Assembly (NCBI GenBank): GCA_045123575.1
Contig: JBGVKG010000048.1
Coordinates: 1-64,000, forward strand
Reading direction: 5' to 3'
Source: SVEL01 sp045123575
GTDB taxonomy: Bacteria; Bacillota; Clostridia; Lachnospirales; Lachnospiraceae
DNA length: 64,000 nt
Shown: one piece after another, positions 17,705-26,050 of the stretch
Layout: each line of letters opens with the position of its first letter
How positions within the stretch are numbered: position 1 is the first letter of the stretch
Position numbers and translations under genes: made by a program
The notes under the pieces: model-generated
The model's input: only the letters and a program-made list of their open reading frames with translations
Databases searched by the model: none
Told to the model about the DNA's origin: nothing

Positions 17705-18199
17705 TTATCTATTATCTATCTTCTCAGGGTACATATCATGATTAGCCATTCTGTTAAATGCTACTTCCTCCCATTTTGTACCTGGCTTACCATAATTACA
17801 ATATGGGTCAATAGATATGCCGCCTCTTGGTGTAAATTTACCCCATACCTCTATATATTTAGGCTCCATTAATTTTATGAGGTCCTTCATAATTATATTT
17901 ACACAATCCTCATGAAAATCTCCATGATTTCTAAAGCTGAATAAATATAATTTTAAAGATTTGCTCTCAACCATCTTTACATCTGGTACATAAGAAATAG
18001 TTATGCATGCAAAGTCTGGCTGTCCTGTTATAGGACAAAGACTAGTAAATTCAGGACAATTAAACTTTACAAAATAATCATTATCCTGATGCTTATTAAC
18101 GAAAGTCTCTAACATTTCAGGTGCATAATTATCTGGATACTTTGTTCCTTGATTACCTAACAAGGTAATATCACACATCTCATTTCTTTCTCTACTCAT
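17705..18199 (-). CDS. queF: NADPH-dependent 7-cyano-7-deazaguanine reductase QueF
   Basis: This enzyme reduces preQ0 to preQ1, the last soluble-precursor step of queuosine synthesis, 164 residues (short, YkvM-type). The catalytic Cys55 is in TSLCPITGQPD and Asp62 follows. The QueF signature ESKSLKLYLFSFRNH and HEDCVN are present. The start ATG overlaps the queC stop (TAATG), with GGAGG 8 bases upstream, giving translational coupling. It is the last gene of the riboswitch-controlled queD-queE-folE-queC-queF set. Confidence 0.97.
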   Translation of the reverse strand: MSRERNEMCDITLLGNQGTKYPDNYAPEMLETFVNKHQDNDYFVKFNCPEFTSLCPITGQPDFACITISYVPDVKMVESKSLKLYLFSFRNHGDFHEDCVNIIMKDLIKLMEPKYIEVWGKFTPRGGISIDPYCNYGKPGTKWEEVAFNRMANHDMYPEKIDNR

Positions 18200-18870
18200 T
18201 ACATTTCCTCCACTCCGTTTTGTCTAAAAGCTTCCTGCCTATCTATACATGTACCACATTTGCCACATGGCTTATCGCCGCCTTCATAACAGCTCCATGT
18301 CAGCTCATAAGGCACTCCTATTTCCAAGCCCTTTTTTACTATATCCTTTTTAGTCCATGTTACAAATGGTGCCAATATCTTAAGCTGTCCACCACTGCCT
18401 TCATATATAGCTTTATTCATCGCATCATTAAACGCCTGTGAACAATCTGGATATGCACTGCCTGCTGCATCGTCACTGTGAGCTCCATAATATATAAGCT
18501 CGCAGTCCTTTGACAATGCTATGCTGGCTGCTGTAGATAAAAATAGTCCGTTTCTAAAAGGTACATACGTAGATACTGGTTTTCCATCTGTTTCATCTAG
18601 CTGCTTTGCGTATGACTCATATGGTATATCCGCATCCGAATGCGTAAGTAAAGAACAGTTACTATATGTGAATATGGAAGCCAAATCCATATATATATGC
18701 TCTACACCATAATAGTTCGCTACATTCTTCGATGCTTCAAGTTCCTTGTTATGCTTCTGTCCATATGATATAGATAATGCTACTACATTGTCCTTACCAT
18801 ATTCTTTTACCGCCATACCTAGACATGTACTAGAATCGACTCCACCACTACTTAAAACTAATACTCTCAT
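18199..18870 (-). CDS. queC: 7-cyano-7-deazaguanine synthase QueC
   Basis: This ATP-dependent ligase converts CDG to preQ0, 223 residues. The PP-loop SGGVDS (8-13) binds ATP. The zinc site is Cys194, Cys202, Cys205 and Cys208 in WSCYEGGDKPCGKCGTC. It lies between folE and queF, with an 11-base gap to folE and a one-base overlap with queF. Confidence 0.98.
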   Translation of the reverse strand: MRVLVLSSGGVDSSTCLGMAVKEYGKDNVVALSISYGQKHNKELEASKNVANYYGVEHIYMDLASIFTYSNCSLLTHSDADIPYESYAKQLDETDGKPVSTYVPFRNGLFLSTAASIALSKDCELIYYGAHSDDAAGSAYPDCSQAFNDAMNKAIYEGSGGQLKILAPFVTWTKKDIVKKGLEIGVPYELTWSCYEGGDKPCGKCGTCIDRQEAFRQNGVEEM

Positions 18871-18881
18871 AATACACCTCG

Positions 18882-19463
18882 TTATCTAAGATTCAATGCG
18901 GAGATAAATCCTCTCTCTGTATTAAATCTACCTCTAAGTGTTGTGGTGCGTGTTGTTGCTCCTGGCTTCTTAATTCCTCTCGCTGTCATACAGCTGTGGC
19001 TTCCCTCTATAAGCACAGCTATATCAGGTGAACCTGTGATTTTTTGCATTATCTCAGCCACGTCAGAGCCAATACGTTCCTGTAACTGTAATCTTTTACA
19101 CACCATATCTACTATTCTAGCTATCTTGCTCAGTCCTATAACCTTGCCGGCTGGAACATAAGCAACAGTAACCTTCATATTATACATAAGTGCAAGATGA
19201 TGCTCGCAATAGCTAAACGCATCTATATCCTTAACTATAACCATATCCTTGCTGTTTGTGACATAATCGGCATCCTCTTCAAATGTCTTATCAAACATAT
19301 CAGCAATGTCATCATTAGTATAGTTCATACCCTCAAAAACTTCTTCATACATTCTAGCTACACGGTCAGGTGTATCCTTAATTCCCTCTCTATCAGGATT
19401 ATCACCTAATGCTTCCAATAATCCTCTAATATGAAACTTAATTGCTTCCTTATCTATTGCCAT
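18882..19463 (-). CDS. folE: GTP cyclohydrolase I FolE
   Basis: This zinc enzyme converts GTP to dihydroneopterin triphosphate, shared by folate and queuosine synthesis, 193 residues. Zinc and active-site residues are in YCEHHLALM and SHSCMTARG; VAYVPAGKVIGLSK is the family signature. Its position between queE and queC suggests it mainly feeds the deazapurine pathway here. No other folate genes occur in the window. Confidence 0.97.
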   Translation of the reverse strand: MAIDKEAIKFHIRGLLEALGDNPDREGIKDTPDRVARMYEEVFEGMNYTNDDIADMFDKTFEEDADYVTNSKDMVIVKDIDAFSYCEHHLALMYNMKVTVAYVPAGKVIGLSKIARIVDMVCKRLQLQERIGSDVAEIMQKITGSPDIAVLIEGSHSCMTARGIKKPGATTRTTTLRGRFNTERGFISALNLR

Positions 19464-19472
19464 ATCTTCCTC

Positions 19473-20141
19473 CTATACCCCGCGTTTATCAGGGTCCCAT
19501 ATAATCTTGTGCATCTGTAATTGCATATTAACGTCGTTAAGCTTATTTTCTATCATAAAGTTCACAATCTGCTCTGGTTGTATCTTTCCAAACACGGGAC
19601 TAATATATACACGACATTTATCTGTCAATGTGTAGTCATTAATAATCTGATTGGCTTTGTTCAAATCTGCCATGTCAGATACTACGAATTTAACAGTATC
19701 TTTTATGCCAATATTCATAAAGTTATGGAGATACATTTTCTCCTCCATACCACTTCCTGCCAGCTTATAATCCACAGTAAATGTAATATTGTCACTTATA
19801 TCTCTATACGGCGCTATATCTACACTTCCATTTGTCTCTATCTCTACATAATGATTCTTATCACTACTGAGTATTTTGAGCAACTTTTCTATACCCTCTC
19901 TCAGTAATGGCTCTCCTCCTGTCAGAGTAACGTTCTTAATGCCCGTTGTCTTTATATAATCATATATCTCAAATTCTGTCATATTCTCATAAGAAACATC
20001 TGCTTTATTGGCCCACATAGTATCGCAGTAGGTACAATTCAGGTTACATCCCGCAAATCTTACAAATACTGCTAACTGTCCTGCCTTTATTCCCTCACCA
20101 TTTATACTAACAAACTTTTCAACAACTCTAAAATCTGCCAT
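19473..20141 (-). CDS. queE: 7-carboxy-7-deazaguanine synthase QueE (radical SAM)
   Basis: This radical-SAM enzyme contracts CPH4 to CDG, 222 residues. The cluster-binding CxxxCxxC is Cys32/Cys36/Cys39 in GCNLNCTYCD. VTLTGGEPLLR is the SAM-binding GGE motif. It sits 11 bases after queD and 9 bases before folE, so translation from one message is expected. Confidence 0.97.
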   Translation of the reverse strand: MADFRVVEKFVSINGEGIKAGQLAVFVRFAGCNLNCTYCDTMWANKADVSYENMTEFEIYDYIKTTGIKNVTLTGGEPLLREGIEKLLKILSSDKNHYVEIETNGSVDIAPYRDISDNITFTVDYKLAGSGMEEKMYLHNFMNIGIKDTVKFVVSDMADLNKANQIINDYTLTDKCRVYISPVFGKIQPEQIVNFMIENKLNDVNMQLQMHKIIWDPDKRGV

Positions 20142-20152
20142 ATAAACCTCAC

Positions 20153-20575
20153 TTAATCCTTATAATAAGAAGCACAGTTATTTGGTGTCTCATATACTGT
20201 TGCGCATCTGACATCATATCCTTTTGCCACCATTCTATCAAAGAAATATTTTGAAAAATTCTCTGCTGTCGACCTAAAATCAACTTCTATAAGCCTTATA
20301 CCTTCCTCCTGTAACGCTGTCAGTGTGGCAGGTCGCAAAGTGTCCTTCTCTATAATAAGAGCATGGTCAAAGTAATCAACCTCTCCTTTTAAATCCTCTT
20401 TTAACTTATCAAAATCAACTATCATACCTCGAAGATGTTCATCTTCCTTTAAACTTCTACTATTTATCTCTACTGTAACTCTCCATCTGTGTCCATGGAT
20501 ATTACTACATTTACCTTTGTAGCCAGCTAAAAAGTGTGCCGCATCAAAGCTATGTTCTGATTTTAATGTAAACAT
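20153..20575 (-). CDS. queD: 6-carboxytetrahydropterin synthase QueD
   Basis: This PTPS-family zinc enzyme produces CPH4 from dihydroneopterin triphosphate, 140 residues. Zinc ligands His14, His27 and His29 and catalytic Cys23 are visible in DAAHFLAG and CSNIHGHRW. It is the first gene after the preQ1 riboswitch; AGGAG precedes its ATG. It begins the de novo preQ1 operon. Confidence 0.97.
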   Translation of the reverse strand: MFTLKSEHSFDAAHFLAGYKGKCSNIHGHRWRVTVEINSRSLKEDEHLRGMIVDFDKLKEDLKGEVDYFDHALIIEKDTLRPATLTALQEEGIRLIEVDFRSTAENFSKYFFDRMVAKGYDVRCATVYETPNNCASYYKD

Positions 20576-20637
20576 ACTTTTTCTCCTATTCTAACATTGA
20601 ATTGCACCGAAACTCTTTACTATATCTTTATATACAT

Positions 20638-20662
20638 AAAAAGGTGGACACAAGGTCCACCT
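20638..20662 (-). terminator. Riboswitch expression-platform terminator upstream of queD
   Basis: A perfect 8-bp stem (AGGTGGAC / GTCCACCT) with a 5-base loop is followed by a short T-tract on the minus strand. It lies between the preQ1 aptamer and queD, so control by premature termination is inferred. Confidence 0.8.
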
Positions 20663-20684
20663 GATATACTTACATCTCAAGTAG

Positions 20685-20727
20685 CCCTGGTTTTATTTAT
20701 AGACAGGATGGTGCAAACGAACTGTCT
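20685..20727 (-). promoter_or_regulatory. preQ1-I-type riboswitch aptamer
   Basis: On the minus strand a 6-bp P1 stem (AGACAG / CTGTCT) holds a loop starting TTCGTTTGCACC. It is followed directly by an A-rich tail (ATAAATAAAAC) whose AAAC can pair with loop GTTT to form the H-type pseudoknot typical of preQ1-I. Context is decisive: it is immediately downstream of a promoter and upstream of a terminator and the queuosine-precursor genes. The tail CAGGG could also pair with CCTTG in the terminator loop region, a possible antiterminator. The class is inferred by eye, not by covariance model. Confidence 0.82.
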
Positions 20728-20739
20728 TTATACTCTATA

Positions 20740-20767
20740 AATATACCACAAACATCTATATTGTCAA
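20740..20767 (-). promoter_or_regulatory. Promoter of the que operon
   Basis: A consensus -35 TTGACA (20762-20767), inside the end of the NrnA-like gene, and an extended -10 TGGTATATT (TATATT at 20740-20745) are spaced 16 bp. The predicted transcription start falls a few bases upstream of the riboswitch P1 stem. Confidence 0.75.
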
Positions 20768-21742
20768 TATATTCGATGACTGCAATATATCATAGAAACC
20801 TTCTACTCTACTATGTACATATGCATTTATATTCATATCGTCATATTTAGCGGCATATCTTTTACCACTTATAAATCCACCCGCTTTGTTAAGATGTCCG
20901 CCGCCGTTGCCGACCTCTCCACCTATGTAAGCTGCCAGTTCATTAGCTGGTACCTGTGGTATACAACTTCTAACAGAAAGCTTGTATCCATCGTGGCATG
21001 GATTGTATATAATACATACATCTATACTATCCACCTGTAATACAAAGTCACCTATAATACCTAATATATTAGGGTCACATGGCTTTGAATTGATAATAGC
21101 AAGTCTCTTTCTTTCGTCAAAGCTGTATCTAAGCATGGCCAAACCTGCTGTTTCCATCTCCTCCAAGGTAAAGTTCGCATGGGTAAACTTTGTAATCAAC
21201 TGTTCATCATATTTAAGTTCGTCAAGCATCTCTCGCTCTAATGGATGACGTATCTCCGACAATTCATTACTATCCATAAATAATCCATAAAACAGTGCTG
21301 TAGCAACTCTCTTATCCTTATTCACATCAAAGCCTTCCTCTTTAAGCATATCGTAGCAAATAGTAGCACAACTAACCAACTGGCTTCTTATCTCAGACAT
21401 ATCATCTGATACTTCTCCAGTATTGTGATGGTCTATTTCTGCCACATTTTCTGCCTCAAATACAGTAACATTTCCTTCCTCATACTGACAATCTACTGTC
21501 AATAAAAGCTCTGGTTTCTCCAATTTCACTACATACTCCAATGGGATCTGCAAATCCTTTATCATGTGGATCATATTGCTTTTCTTTATTTTATTCTGTC
21601 CACTATATATAAGTCTTACATCCTTATCTTTTTCTTTAAAATACTCATATATCGCATAGCCAGAACCCACTGCATCTGCATCCGGATTATCGTGTATCTG
21701 TATAACTATCTGGTTGAAACGTTCTAGTGCTTTTAACTTCAT
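20756..21742 (-). CDS. DHH/DHHA1 phosphoesterase, NrnA-like
   Basis: This 328-residue protein is of the family that degrades nano-RNA, pAp or cyclic dinucleotide products. The DHH domain has HDNPDADAVGSG (17-28, metal Asp residues), VDCQ and the signature DHHNTGE (104-110). The DHHA1 domain ends with GNGGGHLNKAGGF. Similarity is to NrnA/oligoribonuclease-type enzymes, but the exact substrate is not evident. GGAGG lies before the ATG. It is likely monocistronic, between a CmpB-like gene and the que operon. Confidence 0.88.
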   Translation of the reverse strand: MKLKALERFNQIVIQIHDNPDADAVGSGYAIYEYFKEKDKDVRLIYSGQNKIKKSNMIHMIKDLQIPLEYVVKLEKPELLLTVDCQYEEGNVTVFEAENVAEIDHHNTGEVSDDMSEIRSQLVSCATICYDMLKEEGFDVNKDKRVATALFYGLFMDSNELSEIRHPLEREMLDELKYDEQLITKFTHANFTLEEMETAGLAMLRYSFDERKRLAIINSKPCDPNILGIIGDFVLQVDSIDVCIIYNPCHDGYKLSVRSCIPQVPANELAAYIGGEVGNGGGHLNKAGGFISGKRYAAKYDDMNINAYVHSRVEGFYDILQSSNILTI

Positions 21743-21783
21743 ATATCCTCCGATGTACTATACTTTTTATATATATTTTTTTC

Positions 21784-21789
21784 ATTATA
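21784..21789 (-). promoter_or_regulatory. Extended -10 promoter of the NrnA-like gene
   Basis: TGATATAAT gives a consensus extended -10 with TATAAT at 21784-21789, about 42 bases upstream of the start codon. No good -35 is seen, which is acceptable for an extended -10. Confidence 0.55.
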
Positions 21790-21840
21790 TCACACCATTA
21801 CAAAACCAGAAAATTATAAAAATCTTAGTTTTCTATCAAT

Positions 21841-23172
21841 TTATTTAGGTTTTAACGCATTAGGATATATTTTCTTAAGAGTTGCATCATCATAATATTC
21901 ATCCATCATTTCCTGCCAAAAGTATTCCGCCTCTACACCTTTATCTCTTTGATCTGCCCTTATAAGTGCCATACTCGACACAATACCGTTGCATATCATA
22001 AAGACTACCATAATCCATGTTATTACCTTACCTATCTTCATAGGTATCTTTTCTATATACTTTGATAAAAATGGATAAATGTACTTAACCCACACAACTG
22101 CAGCTATACCCCAGAAAAAGCAATATAGCAAATTGACTCTGCCACCTAAATTGTACTTTATATGGCTATAATCCCAAAAGACCTTGCCAAATACAATCTC
22201 CGTAAACACGCTACAGGCATACTCATAAGCTCCTCCTAAAAAAGTTCCTGTAAGAAATAAGAAACTATCTGACTTGTGGGTCTGTTTATGAAGAAGTATA
22301 GATGCAAATACAAATGCCAGGCCCCACACTACACTAAATGGTCCCCATACCACACTGCTTCTACTCATCCATACGCCTTTTGTATACCACATAAATATAG
22401 TTTCAACAACATCACCTAGAAAAGCGCCTATAATAAATAGCCATACTACCTTATAAAAACCGCATCCGTATGCAAATATGGTCTTTTTCTTTTGTTCTTC
22501 AGCTTGCTTTATCTGTTCTACATTTTCATCAGCCGTTTTCTTCTTAGGATATGCCTTTTTAAGTCTTTTAGCAATATACGAGAATATCTTATCACCCAGT
22601 GACTTTGATATGCCTTCAAATTGCTCATCTACCTTTTTCCATCTTTCTGTATTTTTCCCTTTTCCATGAAGCACTATCAATGTAGCTACAGCATCTATAA
22701 ACACAATAACTACAAGCGCACATATTATTACTAATCCAACTATAGAAGGTACTAAATTATATGCTTTTACTAACGGCTCGTTTATCCAATGCTTTGATAC
22801 GAATGCTACTGCTCCCAATATAAGCGCCTGAACAAATGAAGCATAGCCTCCTATGTTAAGTCTTTTTCCTGTGTAATCCCATATTTTATCATGATAGATT
22901 TTCTCACCTGCCATACCTACAAACCATCGTATTGCTACAACCGATATAACTGAGCCTATATAACTCCAAGCACCATATAATCCTCTTGAAAATACTGTTA
23001 CAAACACAGCCAAAATACCGTAAAATGTACAAAACGGCAGATTGACCAATCCTACATTTACAAATTTCTTTTGAACTATTGCTGATGATACAACTTCATA
23101 TAACCAGCCAATAAATGAATAAACAAAAAATAAATAAAACAATTCATCCAATGAATAAATCAACCTAATCAT
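21841..23172 (-). CDS. Duplicated CmpB-like polytopic membrane protein (putative ABC-transporter type IV domain)
   Basis: This 443-residue membrane protein, start at MIRLIYSLDEL preceded by AAAGG, contains two tandem domains of the putative ABC transporter permease (CmpB, PF06541-like) family. The halves align by eye: YSFIGWLYEVV with FIIGAFLGDVVE, and KIWDYTGKRLNIGG with VFWDYSHIKYNLGG. A charged Lys/Glu-rich cytoplasmic region (about 175-230) separates them. Despite the family name, no ATPase partner is adjacent. Transport function is not established. Confidence 0.75.
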   Translation of the reverse strand: MIRLIYSLDELFYLFFVYSFIGWLYEVVSSAIVQKKFVNVGLVNLPFCTFYGILAVFVTVFSRGLYGAWSYIGSVISVVAIRWFVGMAGEKIYHDKIWDYTGKRLNIGGYASFVQALILGAVAFVSKHWINEPLVKAYNLVPSIVGLVIICALVVIVFIDAVATLIVLHGKGKNTERWKKVDEQFEGISKSLGDKIFSYIAKRLKKAYPKKKTADENVEQIKQAEEQKKKTIFAYGCGFYKVVWLFIIGAFLGDVVETIFMWYTKGVWMSRSSVVWGPFSVVWGLAFVFASILLHKQTHKSDSFLFLTGTFLGGAYEYACSVFTEIVFGKVFWDYSHIKYNLGGRVNLLYCFFWGIAAVVWVKYIYPFLSKYIEKIPMKIGKVITWIMVVFMICNGIVSSMALIRADQRDKGVEAEYFWQEMMDEYYDDATLKKIYPNALKPK

Positions 23173-23192
23173 CCATCCTTTCTCTTTTGTAA

Positions 23193-23233
23193 ATAATATG
23201 CAACATATTATCATATCGAACATATCTATTCAA
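23193..23233 (-). promoter_or_regulatory. Promoter with overlapping palindromic operator upstream of the CmpB-like gene
   Basis: A -35 TTGAAT (23228-23233) and an extended -10 TGATAATAT (TAATAT 23205-23210) are spaced 17 bp. A perfect inverted repeat ATAATATG-CAA-CATATTAT (23193-23211) covers the -10 and start region, the expected place for a repressor. No regulator gene lies next to it. Confidence 0.6.
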
Positions 23234-23274
23234 TTCATCCATTGAAGTTCACTAAAATTACACACTTTTAACTA

Positions 23275-24474
23275 TCAATAATTATTTTTAGCAACTCCTG
23301 TGCTTATTGCAACTCCTGCCACAGCCTTAGACACAGCTCTTGCTACACGTTTGTCAAAGGCCTCTGGTACAATGTACTCTTCATTTAATTCCTCTGCTTC
23401 TACTATTCCTGCTATAGCCCTTGCTGCTGCTAATTTCATCTCATCATTTATTTCTCTTGCCATAACGTCAAATACGCCTCTAAATATTCCCGGGAAAGCT
23501 AGCACATTGTTAATTTGATTTGGATAATCGCTGCGACCGGTTGCCACTATTCTAGCACCTGCTTCAATTGCCTCCTCTGGATATATTTCAGGTACAGGAT
23601 TTGCACATGCAAATATAATGGCATCCTTAGCCATAGTTTCAACCATCTCCCTAGTTAAGACTTCCGGTGCACTTACTCCTATAAAAATATCAGCTCCTTT
23701 TATTACATCCTTCAAAGTCCCTGTCTGGTAATTGATATTAGTCTTTCTTGCAATATCTTCTTTTATCTCGTTCATTCCCTCTAAACGACCACTATATATT
23801 GCTCCTGTTCTATCACACAAAATGATATTCTTAAAACCATAACTTAGTAACAATCTAGTTATAGCTATAGCCGCTGCTCCTGCACCATTGACTACAACCT
23901 TTACATCTTCTGCCTTCTTCTCCACAAGTTTTAGAGCATTTATAAGCCCTGCCAAAGTAACTATCGCCGTACCATGCTGGTCATCATGAAATACTGGTAT
24001 ATCACATCTTTCCTTCAGCTTATCTTCTATTTCAAAACACCTAGGTGCCGATATATCCTCTAGATTAATCCCACCAAAACTCCCTGCTATCATAGCGATT
24101 GTATTCACTATATCTTCTACATCCTTGCTTCTTATACATAAAGGGAAAGCATCTACATTGCCAAATTCCTTGAACAGTACACACTTTCCCTCCATAACAG
24201 GCATAGCTGCCTCAGGTCCTATATCTCCAAGTCCCAAGACTGCTGTACCATCTGTAACTACCAGACAGAGATTCCAACGTCTAGTAAGCTCATATGACTT
24301 TTCTATATTTTTTTGAATAGCTAAACATGGTTCAGCCACCCCCGGCGTATATGCCAAAGATAAATCCTCACTGTTGTCTACGGATACGTTGGATACAATC
24401 GATATCTTCCCTCTTTTCTCATAATGTAACCTAAGACTCTCGCCTGCATAATCTTTTCTTTCTATATCCTTCAT
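23275..24474 (-). CDS. NAD(P)-dependent malic enzyme (oxaloacetate-decarboxylating)
   Basis: This enzyme oxidatively decarboxylates malate to pyruvate, 399 residues, the short bacterial form. YTPGVAEPCLAIQ, the nucleotide-binding VVNGAGAAAIA and FGGINLEDISAPRCFEIE (metal-binding Glu/Asp) are clear. Start at MKDIERKDYAG with GGAGAGGGTGA upstream; seven codons earlier there is another ATG without as good a site. It stands alone between the ABC operon and the CmpB-like gene. Cofactor preference is not decided here. Confidence 0.95.
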   Translation of the reverse strand: MKDIERKDYAGESLRLHYEKRGKISIVSNVSVDNSEDLSLAYTPGVAEPCLAIQKNIEKSYELTRRWNLCLVVTDGTAVLGLGDIGPEAAMPVMEGKCVLFKEFGNVDAFPLCIRSKDVEDIVNTIAMIAGSFGGINLEDISAPRCFEIEDKLKERCDIPVFHDDQHGTAIVTLAGLINALKLVEKKAEDVKVVVNGAGAAAIAITRLLLSYGFKNIILCDRTGAIYSGRLEGMNEIKEDIARKTNINYQTGTLKDVIKGADIFIGVSAPEVLTREMVETMAKDAIIFACANPVPEIYPEEAIEAGARIVATGRSDYPNQINNVLAFPGIFRGVFDVMAREINDEMKLAAARAIAGIVEAEELNEEYIVPEAFDKRVARAVSKAVAGVAISTGVAKNNY

Positions 24475-24520
24475 AACTTCACCCTCTCCAAGCATAGTAT
24501 TCGCCCTATAATCAAGCTAT

Positions 24521-24533
24521 GAATATTATATTC
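24521..24533 (-). promoter_or_regulatory. Palindrome containing a -10 upstream of malic enzyme
   Basis: GAATATTATATTC is a 13-bp inverted repeat with a one-base centre; on the minus strand it contains TATAAT (24525-24530). It lies about 47 bases before the malic-enzyme start. A convincing -35 was not found. Confidence 0.35.
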
Positions 24534-24558
24534 AGATAGGTATGTTTTTATGATTATA

Positions 24559-25185
24559 TTATATGCATATTCTACCTTTGTCCATTTCATATATTTCATC
24601 ACATAAGAGATTGATATCAAAAGCATTATGACTTACTAATAGAATCGTTTTTCCTTGCTTTTTTAAATCAGTCAAAATATCCCTTACCAAGCTTACACAC
24701 TCGTTATCCAAGCCATTCATAGGCTCATCTAGTATAAGAGTATCCGGATTCTCCATAAGTGCCTGTGCTATGCCCAGTCTTTGTCTCATTCCCAGACTAT
24801 ACTTTCGCACCAACTTATGCCTTGCTTCATAAAGTCCTACATTCTTTAAGGCTTCTTCCACTTCTTGCTTACCTATTTTACCCTTTAGAGATGCCAATTC
24901 CATCAGATTTTTCATCCCAGAATAATACGGAACAAATGTAGGTGTCTCAATGATGATACCTGTATTGGATGGAAAATCCACATCTACACCAATCTCTTTG
25001 TCTGCAAATATAATCTCACCCTCAGTAGCCTTTACAAAACCTGTTATACACTTCATTAGCATAGTTTTACCGCAACCATTTCTACCTACCAATCCAGTAA
25101 TTTTCCCCTTTTCTATATGCAGATTTATATTAGATAAAATCATTTCTTTGCCTATTTTCAGTGACAAATCTGTTATCCGTATCAT
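24559..25185 (-). CDS. ABC transporter ATP-binding protein
   Basis: This 208-residue ATPase starts at MIRITDLSL, with GGGAGGAAT just upstream inside the permease end. Walker A is GRNGCGKTM, the signature is SLGMRQR, Walker B is LILDEPMNGLD and the switch His is in LLVSHNAFD. It resembles the single-domain ATPases of BcrA-type and lantibiotic-immunity exporters. It ends a four-gene operon with two permease-like proteins and an anchored extracytoplasmic protein. The substrate is unknown. Confidence 0.93.
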   Translation of the reverse strand: MIRITDLSLKIGKEMILSNINLHIEKGKITGLVGRNGCGKTMLMKCITGFVKATEGEIIFADKEIGVDVDFPSNTGIIIETPTFVPYYSGMKNLMELASLKGKIGKQEVEEALKNVGLYEARHKLVRKYSLGMRQRLGIAQALMENPDTLILDEPMNGLDNECVSLVRDILTDLKKQGKTILLVSHNAFDINLLCDEIYEMDKGRICI

Positions 25186-25186
25186 T

Positions 25187-26050
25187 TTATTCCTCCCATT
25201 CTTGTATTTTAGTAAAATCATATTTATCAAGAACCATATATGCTAGCATAAATATAAGAATTATAAGTACCAGGTAATATATATACGATACTCCTATGTC
25301 CATAATTGGCTTTTTATATATAGGATCATTGTGTATTTCTAATATGGCATGAGCTGTAGGAAAAAACCATCGGATACCATTTTCCATATAAGCTAGCACA
25401 TTTCCTATGCATAGTAATCCTACAGTAACAATAATACCAAGCGTATGCATTTTACATAAAAATGACACTAGTAGCATAGAACATATCAAAACCATAAATA
25501 AGAACATCAATCCTATAATATTGAACAAAGCCTCATATACAGTTACATTATTGTATAATCTACCTGTAGTTAGATTAGCTACTAAGCTCATATAATCATT
25601 TGGCGCAAATATGTAATACCTAGTAGTAACATCACTCCATGCATTTTGCAAAAAACCTCTTCCTGCAAGAGTAATCACGCTAAATCCAACCAGAGTTATC
25701 AGATACGTAGCAGATGCCATTGCGGAGAACAACATTTGGCCCAAAAGCCACTTGGTTTTTCCTACTCTATATATGTAAAACATGGCATTTCCATCAACCC
25801 TTGGAAAATCTCCCATCAACCCCACAAAAACTATTGGTATTATCATAAGCAATAGCTGTGAATTAGATATACCTATAAAGCCTTCGAATATCTGCAATCC
25901 TTCCCCCATCTTGTCTGACGCTTCAATCAGTTCCATAATGACATAATCATATGCAAATATAAGCATAACTAAAAGAATAATCATTTTGGGATTGCGTATC
26001 CACTTTATATACTCATTTTTTGCCACTCTAAAAACTGTACTACTGCCCAC
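25187..26050 (-). CDS. ABC transporter permease-like membrane protein
   Basis: This 287-residue protein has six predicted hydrophobic segments (starting near MIILLVMLIFAYDYVIM) and a short N-terminal NEYIKWIRNPKM segment, as in ABC-2-type permeases of peptide or antibiotic exporters. The start is probably GTG at 26050, preceded by AGAAGG at 7 bases. It overlaps the upstream permease gene by 11 bases and is 1 base from the ATPase gene, so the three are one translational unit. Confidence 0.8.
   Translation of the reverse strand: MGSSTVFRVAKNEYIKWIRNPKMIILLVMLIFAYDYVIMELIEASDKMGEGLQIFEGFIGISNSQLLLMIIPIVFVGLMGDFPRVDGNAMFYIYRVGKTKWLLGQMLFSAMASATYLITLVGFSVITLAGRGFLQNAWSDVTTRYYIFAPNDYMSLVANLTTGRLYNNVTVYEALFNIIGLMFLFMVLICSMLLVSFLCKMHTLGIIVTVGLLCIGNVLAYMENGIRWFFPTAHAILEIHNDPIYKKPIMDIGVSYIYYLVLIILIFMLAYMVLDKYDFTKIQEWEE

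Noticed and set aside
21841..23172. CmpB-like gene as an ABC transporter with an adjacent ATPase
   Set aside because: The nearest ATPase gene (24559-25185) belongs to another operon with its own permeases and the malic enzyme gene lies between.
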